Source: Bacteroidota bacterium
GTDB taxonomy: Bacteria; Bacteroidota; Bacteroidia; Flavobacteriales; Weeksellaceae
Assembly (NCBI GenBank): GCA_023457935.1
Contig: JAEXBA010000086.1
Span: 1-8,471, forward strand
Direction: 5' to 3'
DNA: 8,471 nt
The notes below the pieces were generated by a model that had not been told where the DNA came from, made no database searches, and was given only the letters and a program-made list of their open reading frames with translations. Each line of letters starts with the position of its first letter. The first letter of the stretch is position 1. Positions 1 through 6,057 of the stretch are shown piece by piece. A program made the position numbers and the translations under genes.

Positions 1-24
1 GCCTGAAATAGACTGTTTTTTGAC

Positions 25-98
25 TTTTTTAGCTTTGTTTTTCGAAAAATCAAAAATAGAAAACTTCAAAAATCGGATTTTTAAACAAAGCGAAAAAA
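25..98. repeat. Long imperfect inverted repeat
   Basis: The arms 25-40 and 83-98 are complementary at 15 of 16 positions; the only mismatch is a31 against g92. A second inner pair, 45-51 with 76-82, is perfectly complementary, so the stretch could fold into one long AT-rich hairpin with a bulge at 41-44. It lies just beyond the tRNA-Arg terminator, and its right arm shares the A-tract (93-101) that forms that terminator's U-tail. It could be the terminator of a plus-strand gene lying left of the window, or a decayed repeat. No coding sequence is visible in 1-92. Confidence 0.45.
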
Positions 99-122
99 AA
101 AGACTGTCCTTTTGAGACAGCC
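93..122 (-). terminator. Intrinsic terminator of tRNA-Arg
   Basis: Read on the minus strand, a 7-bp stem (122-116 with 108-102, one G-U pair) closes a 7-base loop and is followed directly by nine T residues (101-93). The stem starts 7 bases beyond the 3' end of the tRNA, which is the expected layout for a single tRNA transcription unit. Confidence 0.85.
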
Positions 123-128
123 TCTTAG

Positions 129-202
129 TGACCTCGACAGGATTCAAACCTGTAACCTTCTGAGCCGTAATCAGATGCGCTATTCAGTTGCGCCACGAGG
201 CC
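129..202 (-). tRNA. tRNA-Arg, anticodon ACG
   Basis: The 74-nt minus-strand sequence folds as a complete cloverleaf. The acceptor stem pairs 202-196 with the 7 bases before the discriminator A at 129 and includes one G-U pair. There is a 4-bp D stem (GCGC/GCGC), a 5-bp anticodon stem (TCTGA/TCAGA) with loop TTACGGC, and a 5-bp T stem (ACAGG/CCTGT) with loop TTTGAAT. The anticodon ACG reads CGU; in bacteria A34 of this tRNA is normally deaminated to inosine by TadA, so that CGU, CGC and CGA are decoded. The 3' CCA is not encoded (CTA follows the discriminator), so it must be added by a nucleotidyltransferase, as is usual in Bacteroidota. The gene stands alone with its own promoter and terminator. 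Confidence 0.97.
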
Positions 203-214
203 GTTTTTCGGTTT

Positions 215-223
215 GCAAATATA
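215..223 (-). promoter_or_regulatory. Promoter -7 element of tRNA-Arg
   Basis: Minus-strand TATATTTGC matches the Bacteroidota housekeeping -7 consensus TAnnTTTG. It lies 12 bases before the tRNA 5' end, which would put the transcription start near 208. A weak TTTC lies about 20 bases further upstream (247-244) where a -33 TTG/TTTG is expected. The region is only 45 bases long and is shared with the start of the divergent lipoprotein gene. Confidence 0.75.
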
Positions 224-247
224 GCATAATTTTATTTTCTTTGAAAT

Positions 248-1294
248 ATGAATGTTAATTTTTTTTCGCTGCTGCTGCTTTTTCTGTTGGTTTCGTGTAA
301 AAAGGAATCTGTACAGACACCGGCTGAAGCGGTCCGGATTTCGAAAAATGTGCAGATTGAAGAAAACTCTGCAGAACTTAAATTAACATCCAACCAGTTT
401 AGTTATACTTTCAGTAAAACAGATCTGCCTTTTAAGAAAACAGTTGTTCTGAATGCCAGTTTAATCGGTTATTTTACCGCCCTGAATGCAGAAGACCGCA
501 TTGCTGGAGTTTCGAGTCCGGAATACATTTATTCAGAAAAAGTAAAAAATCTTATAGGGCAGCAGATCATTCAGAATGTAGGAAACGAACAGAAATACAA
601 TGTTGAAAAAATCCTTGCCCTGAAGCCGGACGCGGTGTTTACCAATTATATTTCAGCGTTCGAAAATACTTATGATGTCCTGAACAGGAACGGAATCCGC
701 GTCATTTTTCTGAACGAATTTATGGAGCAGAATCCGCTTGAAAAATCCGCTTACCTGATTCTTTTCGGAAAGTTGCTGGGTAAGGAAACACTGGCAGAAG
801 AAGAGTTCATAAAAATTTCACAAAACTATAAACAGATCAGGGAAACTGCGTTGAACTCCAAGCAGATTCCGAAGGTTATTTCAAATGAAATGTATGGAAA
901 TCAATGGTTTATGCCCGGAGGAAAAACGCAGCTTGCCCATTTCATTAAAGATGCCAATGCTGATTATATTTTAAAAGAAAACCCGGACGAAAAGGCCGTT
1001 CCGTTAAGTTTCGAAGAAGTTCTGGCCAAATCGAAGGAAGCGGACTTTTGGGTAAACGCCGGAAATCACAGTTCACGGAAAAGTCTGCTCACCGTAAATC
1101 CCAATTATCAGAAACTGAATGTGTTTCAGAACGGAAAAATTTATGCGCTGACTGCAAAAGAATCCGGAAAAAGCAACGATTTTTTTGAAAGCGGCGTTGT
1201 GCGCGCCGATCTTGTACTGAAAGATTACGTAAAGATTTTTCACCCGGAACTGATGCCGGATTATGAACTCAGCTATCTGGAGGAACTGAAATAA
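248..1294 (+). CDS. ABC-type substrate-binding lipoprotein (BtuF/FecB-like)
   Basis: This 348-aa protein looks like the periplasmic solute-binding component of an ABC importer of the iron-siderophore, heme or cobalamin class. Residues 5-16 form a hydrophobic signal followed by the lipobox LVSC, so Cys17 should be lipidated. After a linker, residues 65-100 (TVVLNASLIGYFTALNAED, then RIAGVSS) and 118-157 (VEKILALKPDAVFTN, then GIRVIFLNEF) match the N-terminal lobe of the BtuF/FecB (TroA-like) fold. A long helix region (165-200) leads to the second lobe, which contains MYGNQWFMPGG and the closing GKIYAL. No permease, ATPase or TonB-dependent receptor is in the window, so the substrate is open. 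The ATG at 248 is chosen because it gives an intact lipoprotein signal; no Shine-Dalgarno sequence is visible. The next gene has its own promoter, so this one is probably transcribed alone. Confidence 0.85.
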   Translation: MNVNFFSLLLLFLLVSCKKESVQTPAEAVRISKNVQIEENSAELKLTSNQFSYTFSKTDLPFKKTVVLNASLIGYFTALNAEDRIAGVSSPEYIYSEKVKNLIGQQIIQNVGNEQKYNVEKILALKPDAVFTNYISAFENTYDVLNRNGIRVIFLNEFMEQNPLEKSAYLILFGKLLGKETLAEEEFIKISQNYKQIRETALNSKQIPKVISNEMYGNQWFMPGGKTQLAHFIKDANADYILKENPDEKAVPLSFEEVLAKSKEADFWVNAGNHSSRKSLLTVNPNYQKLNVFQNGKIYALTAKESGKSNDFFESGVVRADLVLKDYVKIFHPELMPDYELSYLEELK

Positions 1295-1305
1295 CGCCGC
1301 GGAAG

Positions 1306-1335
1306 TTGGTGTAAATCCGAAATTGGTATCTTTGC
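1306..1335 (+). promoter_or_regulatory. Promoter of mtgA and the Gcr-family gene
   Basis: TTG at 1306-1308, an 18-base spacer and TATCTTTGC at 1327-1335 match the Bacteroidota promoter pattern TTG-N17-23-TAnnTTTG. Transcription should start near 1341, leaving a leader of about 19 bases before the ATG at 1360. This separates the two genes downstream from the lipoprotein gene, which ends at 1294. Confidence 0.8.
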
Positions 1336-1359
1336 AGCGGTTTGTAACTCAAATTTTTT

Positions 1360-2004
1360 ATGTGGAAGAAGATTAAGAAGCTTATTTTTATTCTGATTTT
1401 GGCCAATATTCTGTTTATTGTGTGGGGGAAGTTCTTCAATCCGCCCATTACTTTAACGCAGATCGGCGGTCTTTTCGAATTCGGAAAACTGAAGCGCGAC
1501 TACGTTTCGTTCGATGAGATGGGAAACAACGTAAAAAAAGCAGTTATAGCCGCTGAAGACCAGAAATTTTACGATCATAACGGCTTTGACATTCAGGCGA
1601 TTCAGAAAGCTTACGACAAAAACCAAAAAGGCAAAAAACTGCGTGGTGGAAGCACGATTTCGCAGCAAACGGCAAAAAATGTTTTTCTTTGGCAGAGCAG
1701 AAGCTGGTTCCGCAAAGGTCTGGAAGCGGTATACACTTTTATTATTGAACTCATTTGGGGCAAAGACGTGATTCTTGAGCGTTATCTCAACTCTATTGAA
1801 ATGGGACGCGGTGTTTTTGGTGTTGAAGCTGCAGCAGAATATTATTTCAAGAAAAGCGCCGGCAGTCTCACTAAAAGCGAGGCCGCATGGATTGCAGCAA
1901 TATTGCCAAATCCACAGAAATACGACCCGAACAACCCTTCAAAATATCTGAGGAACCGCCATAACTGGATTTTACGTCAGATGAATAATGTAACTTTGAA
2001 GTAA
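1360..2004 (+). CDS. mtgA: Monofunctional peptidoglycan glycosyltransferase MtgA
   Basis: This enzyme polymerises lipid II into glycan strands at the outer face of the inner membrane. The 214-aa length is normal for the monofunctional GT51 family, and there is no penicillin-binding transpeptidase domain. Residues 7-22 form the single membrane anchor. The GT51 motifs follow in order: AEDQKFYDH (64-73, with the expected catalytic Glu66), GGSTISQQTAKN (96-107), RKGLEA (118-123, with the second conserved Glu122), ILERYLNSIEMGRGVFGVEA (138-157), and a C-terminal YDP/R region. All key residues are present, so the protein should be active. It is the first gene after the promoter at 1306-1335 and is followed after 13 bases by the Gcr-family membrane protein, so the two are probably co-transcribed. 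In Bacteroidota, MtgA acts alongside the bifunctional class A penicillin-binding proteins. Confidence 0.95.
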   Translation: MWKKIKKLIFILILANILFIVWGKFFNPPITLTQIGGLFEFGKLKRDYVSFDEMGNNVKKAVIAAEDQKFYDHNGFDIQAIQKAYDKNQKGKKLRGGSTISQQTAKNVFLWQSRSWFRKGLEAVYTFIIELIWGKDVILERYLNSIEMGRGVFGVEAAAEYYFKKSAGSLTKSEAAWIAAILPNPQKYDPNNPSKYLRNRHNWILRQMNNVTLK

Positions 2005-2017
2005 ACGGCACAAACCC

Positions 2018-4051
2018 ATGAAAATCTTTAACAGAAATCCGGACAGCTTCAGCAGTGTTCTGAAAAAGTACTTCAGTTTCCGCAACGAAACGAAGTCTCT
2101 GGATCCTCTGTACGACACTTTCGTGACTGTTAAGAAGGAAGATTTTGATGTTGTGCTCGATTTTCTCCGAAACAGTCCGGAAATTGCTGAAAATTTGGGA
2201 TATTACCTTCAGAATCTTTTTGCAGGAAAACCTTTTAACCTTTCCCTTACAGAAGCCAATATTCTCTCTGAAAATGCGTTCATTCCGGAACTCCGAAAGC
2301 GCATGCTGGATAAGATTTTGCCGGCTGTAGAAAACGAAAATTCTGTTTGGTTTCTTGTTGACTACATTTCGGTGAGGCCTGCAAAGGATCTCAGTTATTT
2401 CCGTGCAATACCGGAAGATGAACTGGATGAACTGTTCAGGATTCTTAAAATTGACGGCCTGATTCTCAGAAGGAAAGTGAAGAATCAGCTGCTGTTTTCA
2501 GCGAATATACTGGCGTGGCGAAGCATCGGAAATGCCCTGGACATCGAAGTAATGAACATGGCGCCGGAGTACAGGAACTTTGAGAACCCTTTTCTTGCCC
2601 TTCAGGATGAAATGGATGAACTGAATGCCGAATTCAGAAAAAATCCGGAGTTTCAGCTCACTTCAAAGGACGGACATTTCAAACAGATAAAAATTTATCT
2701 TGAGCAGTGCCAGGTTTTTATTGATAATGCTTTCAAGAATTCTTCGAAATACGGGATTTCAGGAAAAATCAATCAGTCGTTGCTAAAAATCAGGCAGCAG
2801 CTGAAACGTATTGAAGATATCATTGCGCTTTTGGTGATAGATGAGCAAGAAGATGTTATCCGGAAATCAAAACAGTTGGTTTTCAATATCTTAGAATATA
2901 AATCACACAAAAATAATATTTCTGAACTGGTGAATGACAGTACGCGTCTGATGTCGCATCTGATCACCAATCACACTGCGGAAACCGGTGTCCATTACAT
3001 TACTTCGACTTTTAAGGAATATCTCAAAATGTTCTGGAAGGCAAGCGGCGGCGGAGTAATTGTTGGTGTTCTCTGTGTTCTCAAAATGCTGTACGGTTAT
3101 GCGCCTGGAAGCGAATTTTCTCATGCTTTTATGTACGCGCTGAATTACGCCATGGGTTTCATTATGATTTATTTGATGGGATTCACGCTTGCAACAAAAC
3201 AGCCGGCAATGACGGCCGCAACGATGGCGAAAGTACTTTCGGATGAGAAAAATACGCATAAGAATTATCTTGATTTTGCGCATCTGATTTCCAAACTGTT
3301 CCGGACTCAGTTCATCGCCTTTATCGGTAATGTAGTGTGGGCTTTTCCGGTTTCCTTGGCGCTGATTTACGGACTAGATGTACTTTTTAACCAGAATATG
3401 GCCATTGAAAAGTCGACCAAAATGCTTCACGATCTGGACCCTTTTGAATCGAAAGCGCTGTTTCATGCGAGCATTGCCGGTTTTTATCTGTTCCTTTCAG
3501 GGATTATTGCGGGAAATATCGGGAACAACTCGGTTTATTATCACATTCCGAAAAGAATTGAGAAAAACCCAATGATTAAGCTTTTGGTGGGAGAAAAGTT
3601 TGCCAAATCTCTTTCGCTTTTCTACTCCAGAAACTGGGCTGGCATTGTTTCCAACTTCTGGTTTGGGGTTTTTCTGGGTGTCACAGGGCCGATTGGAAAA
3701 TTTCTTGGGCTCGATCTTGATATACGCCACATTACCTTTGCGGCAGGAAATTTTGCACTCGGACTTTACGGGAAGGAATTTTCGGTGGATTCCTATACGT
3801 TCTGGATTTCATTCATCACTGTTTTCCTTATCGGTTTCTTTAACTTTTTGGTGAGTTTTGGGCTTTCGATGGTTCTGGCCTTCCGTTCCAGAAAAGTGAA
3901 TCTGGGTGAAGTACGGGAGATTATCCGTGAGATTTTCAGATATTTCGTGAAGAATCCGCTGCGTTTCTTTTTCCCGATCCGTTCTTTCCTCGATACAAGA
4001 GCCAAGGAAATGATGCAGAAAACTGTGACTACAAAATCAGAAGATCACTGA
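2018..4051 (+). CDS. Gcr/SpecificRecomb-family membrane protein
   Basis: This 677-aa protein matches, from memory, the family annotated 'site-specific recombinase Gcr' (PF10136, SpecificRecomb). Residues 1-335 are soluble and mostly helical, with a probable coiled region around 250-300. Residues 344-622 hold about six or seven membrane segments (near 344-360, 370-391, 431-452, 483-502, 544-562 and 594-622). The helix entry HYITSTFKEYLKMFWKASGGG (positions 327-346) and the loop LATKQPAMTAATMA (391-404) are the parts I recognise as family-typical. The basic tail 623-677 is probably cytoplasmic. I see neither a tyrosine-recombinase R-H-R-Y set nor a serine-recombinase core, and a polytopic membrane protein is an unlikely recombinase, so the inherited name should not be taken as function. 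It follows mtgA by 13 bases, which hints at an envelope role (inference). Its 3' end overlaps the convergent DUF721 gene by 23 bases. Confidence 0.8.
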   Translation: MKIFNRNPDSFSSVLKKYFSFRNETKSLDPLYDTFVTVKKEDFDVVLDFLRNSPEIAENLGYYLQNLFAGKPFNLSLTEANILSENAFIPELRKRMLDKILPAVENENSVWFLVDYISVRPAKDLSYFRAIPEDELDELFRILKIDGLILRRKVKNQLLFSANILAWRSIGNALDIEVMNMAPEYRNFENPFLALQDEMDELNAEFRKNPEFQLTSKDGHFKQIKIYLEQCQVFIDNAFKNSSKYGISGKINQSLLKIRQQLKRIEDIIALLVIDEQEDVIRKSKQLVFNILEYKSHKNNISELVNDSTRLMSHLITNHTAETGVHYITSTFKEYLKMFWKASGGGVIVGVLCVLKMLYGYAPGSEFSHAFMYALNYAMGFIMIYLMGFTLATKQPAMTAATMAKVLSDEKNTHKNYLDFAHLISKLFRTQFIAFIGNVVWAFPVSLALIYGLDVLFNQNMAIEKSTKMLHDLDPFESKALFHASIAGFYLFLSGIIAGNIGNNSVYYHIPKRIEKNPMIKLLVGEKFAKSLSLFYSRNWAGIVSNFWFGVFLGVTGPIGKFLGLDLDIRHITFAAGNFALGLYGKEFSVDSYTFWISFITVFLIGFFNFLVSFGLSMVLAFRSRKVNLGEVREIIREIFRYFVKNPLRFFFPIRSFLDTRAKEMMQKTVTTKSEDH

Positions 4052-4322
4052 TTTTTTCGATGCCGAATTTTTCCTGAAATTTGTTAAGAAAGAAGGATTT
4101 TCTCATTCTGAAATCATTTTTCAGCAGCGGAGATTTTACTTGTATGGAAAGAATGCCTTTCTGCAGGTTTACATTTCCGATTTCCTGGAAAAGTGCTTCA
4201 TCCAGGTAATCCTCAAGAAAATCTTTTACTTCAAAAGCCAGCAATTTATCCTCAAAACCGTAGATTTTCGCAAAGGATTTTACGAGTTCAGAACTTTGAA
4301 ATTCACGTTTTTTCTTAGGCAT
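4029..4322 (-). CDS. DUF721/DciA-like protein
   Basis: This small basic 97-aa protein has the DUF721 (DciA) layout. An N-terminal helical part (residues 9-48) is followed by the beta-rich core with KGILSIQVKSPLLKNDFRMR (55-74) and the ending KFGIEKISDLLIL. In other bacteria DciA loads or assists the replicative helicase DnaB where DnaC/DnaI is absent. Short stand-alone DUF721 proteins next to recF are common in Bacteroidota and Actinobacteria, which supports the call, but helicase loading by this particular protein is an inference. The ATG at 4322 lies 19 bases after the recF stop, so the two genes should share a transcript. No Shine-Dalgarno sequence is visible before it. The TAG stop (4031-4029) lies inside the end of the convergent Gcr-family gene. 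Confidence 0.82.
   Translation of the reverse strand: MPKKKREFQSSELVKSFAKIYGFEDKLLAFEVKDFLEDYLDEALFQEIGNVNLQKGILSIQVKSPLLKNDFRMRKSFFLNKFQEKFGIEKISDLLIL
4033..4057. terminator. Possible bidirectional intrinsic terminator
   Basis: AAAATCAG (4033-4040) and CTGATTTT (4048-4055) form a perfect 8-bp stem around a 7-base loop. The plus strand ends in six T (4052-4057); on the minus strand the stem ends in four T. The hairpin spans the shared 3' ends of two convergent genes and includes the plus-strand stop codon TGA (4049-4051). The stem has only two G-C pairs, so termination could be partial, especially on the minus strand. Confidence 0.6.
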
Positions 4323-4341
4323 TGTGAAGTGTTTTCAATTT

Positions 4342-5433
4342 TCAGATTTCCATTTTTAACTCAAAAATCTTGCTTTCTTCGTTGATTCTTTTTACGACGC
4401 TTTCTGTACGTTCACGGTGCGTATCGGTAATAAACATCTGTCCGAAATTCTCTTGGTTAATCAGTGAAATCAGTTGGGAAACACGGTTATCATCAAGTTT
4501 ATCGAAGATATCATCCAACAATAAAATTGGATTTTTTCCGGTAAGTTCCTTGATTCTTTTGATTTGTGCCAGTTTCAGTGAAATCAGAAACGATTTTTGT
4601 TGTCCCTGCGAACCGAATTTTTTAAGCAGATTTCCGTTCATCTCAAAAACCAGATCATCTTTGTGAATTCCTTTGGAAGTGTACGTGAGAACACGGTCTT
4701 TCTCCAGGTTTTCTGAGAGCAGTTTTTCAAAATTATTTTCAGCCAAATGAGAAGAATAAACAACTGAAACGTTCTCATTTCCGCCCGAAATTATTTCATA
4801 AAAATGCTGAACAACCGGATTCAGTTTTTCTACAAATTCTTTTCTCTTTTCAAAAATTTTTGTTCCGAAACCGGAAATTGGTTCATTATAAATCTCCAGA
4901 GAATCTTTGTCGAAAGTGCGGTTTTTGGCAAAATATTTTAACAGCGCATTTCTTTGCTGAAGCGTTTTTTGGTACTGAATCAAGCTGTACAGATATTCAT
5001 AATCCGTTTGAGAAATCATCGCATCCAAAAATCTGCGGCGGCTTTCTCCGGAATCTGAGATCAGGTTCGAATCATAAGGAGAAATCATGACACTCGGCAA
5101 ATAACCGATGTGATCGGCGATTCTGTCGTAGGTTTTGTCATTTTTCTTAATGATTTTCTTGGCCTCTTTCGGCAGGAGAATTTTGATAATGTCCTCTTTT
5201 TCTTCATTTTGAATTTCAGATTCAATAGTGAAGAAATCTTCATTTTCCTTGATGTTCTGAAAATCTGAATTTCCGAGAAAACTTTTCCCGACGGAAAGGT
5301 AATTCAAAGCGTCGAGAATATTGGTTTTTCCAACACCGTTATTGCCCACAAAACAGTTGATCTGCGGTGAAAACTCAAAAGATTTTTCGCTGTGGTTTTT
5401 GAAATTGATGACGGAAAGTTTGCGGACAATCAT
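4342..5433 (-). CDS. recF: DNA replication and repair protein RecF
   Basis: RecF is an ABC-type ATPase of the SMC/Rad50 fold that binds gapped DNA and, with RecO and RecR, helps load RecA onto SSB-covered single strands. The 363-aa length is normal for the family. Visible motifs are the N-terminal strand IVRKLSVINFKNH, Walker A GNNGVGKTN (30-38), the RecF-typical SGESRRRFLDA (128-138), the ABC signature GSQGQQKS (274-281), Walker B ILLLDD (303-308) followed by IFDKLD, and the switch region ITDTHR (335-340). All catalytic parts look intact. The ATG start overlaps the TGA stop of the upstream toxin gene (ATGA, 5433-5430), so translation may be coupled to it. The DUF721/DciA-like gene follows after 19 bases. 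I found no convincing promoter just upstream inside the toxin gene. Confidence 0.97.
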   Translation of the reverse strand: MIVRKLSVINFKNHSEKSFEFSPQINCFVGNNGVGKTNILDALNYLSVGKSFLGNSDFQNIKENEDFFTIESEIQNEEKEDIIKILLPKEAKKIIKKNDKTYDRIADHIGYLPSVMISPYDSNLISDSGESRRRFLDAMISQTDYEYLYSLIQYQKTLQQRNALLKYFAKNRTFDKDSLEIYNEPISGFGTKIFEKRKEFVEKLNPVVQHFYEIISGGNENVSVVYSSHLAENNFEKLLSENLEKDRVLTYTSKGIHKDDLVFEMNGNLLKKFGSQGQQKSFLISLKLAQIKRIKELTGKNPILLLDDIFDKLDDNRVSQLISLINQENFGQMFITDTHRERTESVVKRINEESKIFELKMEI

Positions 5434-5747
5434 TTTCTGTAATTTTTGAGATTTTCCATCAGTTTCTCTGGATCTTGACGATTATCCCAAAAAGAATAAA
5501 TGTAAATTGAATTCTCAATTTGTTGGTAAATCAAGCTGAAATTTTCGAAATGAATCATTCGGATTTGTGTATTTTTAAATCGGATGCCTGATTGTGGGAA
5601 ATGGCAGATTTGTTCAATTTTTTCGTCAATTATCAGGTTTAATTTTTCTGAATAATTTGTGCTTTTATTATGGTTGTTCCAAAATTCGAAGATTCCATTT
5701 CGTTGAAATACAGCAAGTTCAGACCAGATTACTTTTATTTCATCCAC
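5430..5747 (-). CDS. RelE/ParE-type toxin
   Basis: This 105-aa protein has the RelE/ParE superfamily pattern: IKVIWSELA (4-12), then a helix with FWNNHNKS (22-29) and YSEKLNLIIDEKIEQI (32-47), the FPQSG turn (50-54), Arg63, LIYQ (72-75), and the closing strand YIYSFWDNRQDPEKL (82-96). Toxins of this family either poison DNA gyrase (ParE) or cleave ribosome-bound mRNA (RelE); the sequence does not decide which. The start must be GTG at 5747: a stop lies two codons upstream and no in-frame ATG exists before residue 64. The gene begins 13 bases inside the antitoxin gene and its stop overlaps the recF ATG by 4 bases. Base composition is about 31% GC by hand count over 5461-5760, below recF and the left half, which is compatible with acquisition. 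Confidence 0.82.
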   Translation of the reverse strand: MDEIKVIWSELAVFQRNGIFEFWNNHNKSTNYSEKLNLIIDEKIEQICHFPQSGIRFKNTQIRMIHFENFSLIYQQIENSIYIYSFWDNRQDPEKLMENLKNYRK

Positions 5748-6031
5748 TTTTCATCCATCTTTTTGAGTTCCTCATGCGAAATTGTTCTTCCTGCTTTAAT
5801 GTCTTCTTCCGCGATTCGGATCATTTCAAGATGAACATCAGAAAGCACTGCTGTTTCTTCGGAGAAATAGATCGGAGTATTCGGTTCCGAAACCTCATAA
5901 TTTAAGTCACTTTCAGACACGAAATTGGTTTGTTTACTAAGTAAGTTTTGAATTTTCTGGAGTTTTTCCAAATCATTGCAACGGATGATTTCCAGTATCA
6001 GATCCAGTTTAAGACCATTCAAATTTTCCAT
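5735..6031 (-). CDS. Antitoxin partner of the RelE/ParE-type toxin
   Basis: This 98-aa protein should bind and neutralise the toxin encoded right behind it. An N-terminal helical part (residues 8-32, LDLILEIIRCNDLEKLQKIQ) is followed by an acidic, probably flexible middle section (39-65) and a C-terminal helix with EEDIKAGRTISHEELKKMDE (75-94) ending in KWMK. That ending is typical of Bacteroidota antitoxins of RelE/ParE modules. I do not recognise a classic ribbon-helix-helix or Phd fold, so autorepression is unproven. The open frame extends upstream to 6106, but that extension would overlap the end of the UbiA-like gene and adds no recognisable sequence, so the ATG at 6031 (MENLNGLKL) is chosen. 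The gene lies 26 bases downstream of the UbiA-like gene. Confidence 0.75.
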   Translation of the reverse strand: MENLNGLKLDLILEIIRCNDLEKLQKIQNLLSKQTNFVSESDLNYEVSEPNTPIYFSEETAVLSDVHLEMIRIAEEDIKAGRTISHEELKKMDEKWMK

Positions 6032-6045
6032 AACCCAAAATTTCA

Positions 6046-6054
6046 GTAAAGATA
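6046..6054 (-). promoter_or_regulatory. Weak candidate promoter of the toxin-antitoxin genes
   Basis: Minus-strand TATCTTTAC differs from the -7 consensus TAnnTTTG at one position (A for G). It lies 14 bases before the antitoxin ATG, and very AT-rich DNA lies upstream (6055-6090). No clear -33 TTG is present at the right distance. If it is not used, the toxin-antitoxin, recF and DUF721 genes would depend on the promoter of the UbiA-like gene. Confidence 0.3.
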
Positions 6055-6057
6055 AAA

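Noticed and set aside
93..122. Insertion-sequence end, suggested by the inverted repeat beside the tRNA
   Set aside because: The hairpin plus nine-T tail at the right distance from the tRNA is fully explained as a terminator, and no transposase or target duplication is visible.
2903..3283. 126-aa minus-strand open frame inside the Gcr-family gene
   Set aside because: It is rich in Arg, His and Cys, has no recognisable domain and lies wholly opposite a well-supported gene, so it is a chance frame.
2018..4051. A mobile or phase-variation recombinase, suggested by the family name
   Set aside because: There are no recombinase catalytic residues, no flanking attachment or invertible repeats, and the protein is polytopic.
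5434..5520. A recF promoter inside the toxin gene
   Set aside because: T-rich runs such as TATTCTTTTTG on the minus strand only loosely resemble TAnnTTTG, with the wrong spacing inside the motif and no -33 element.
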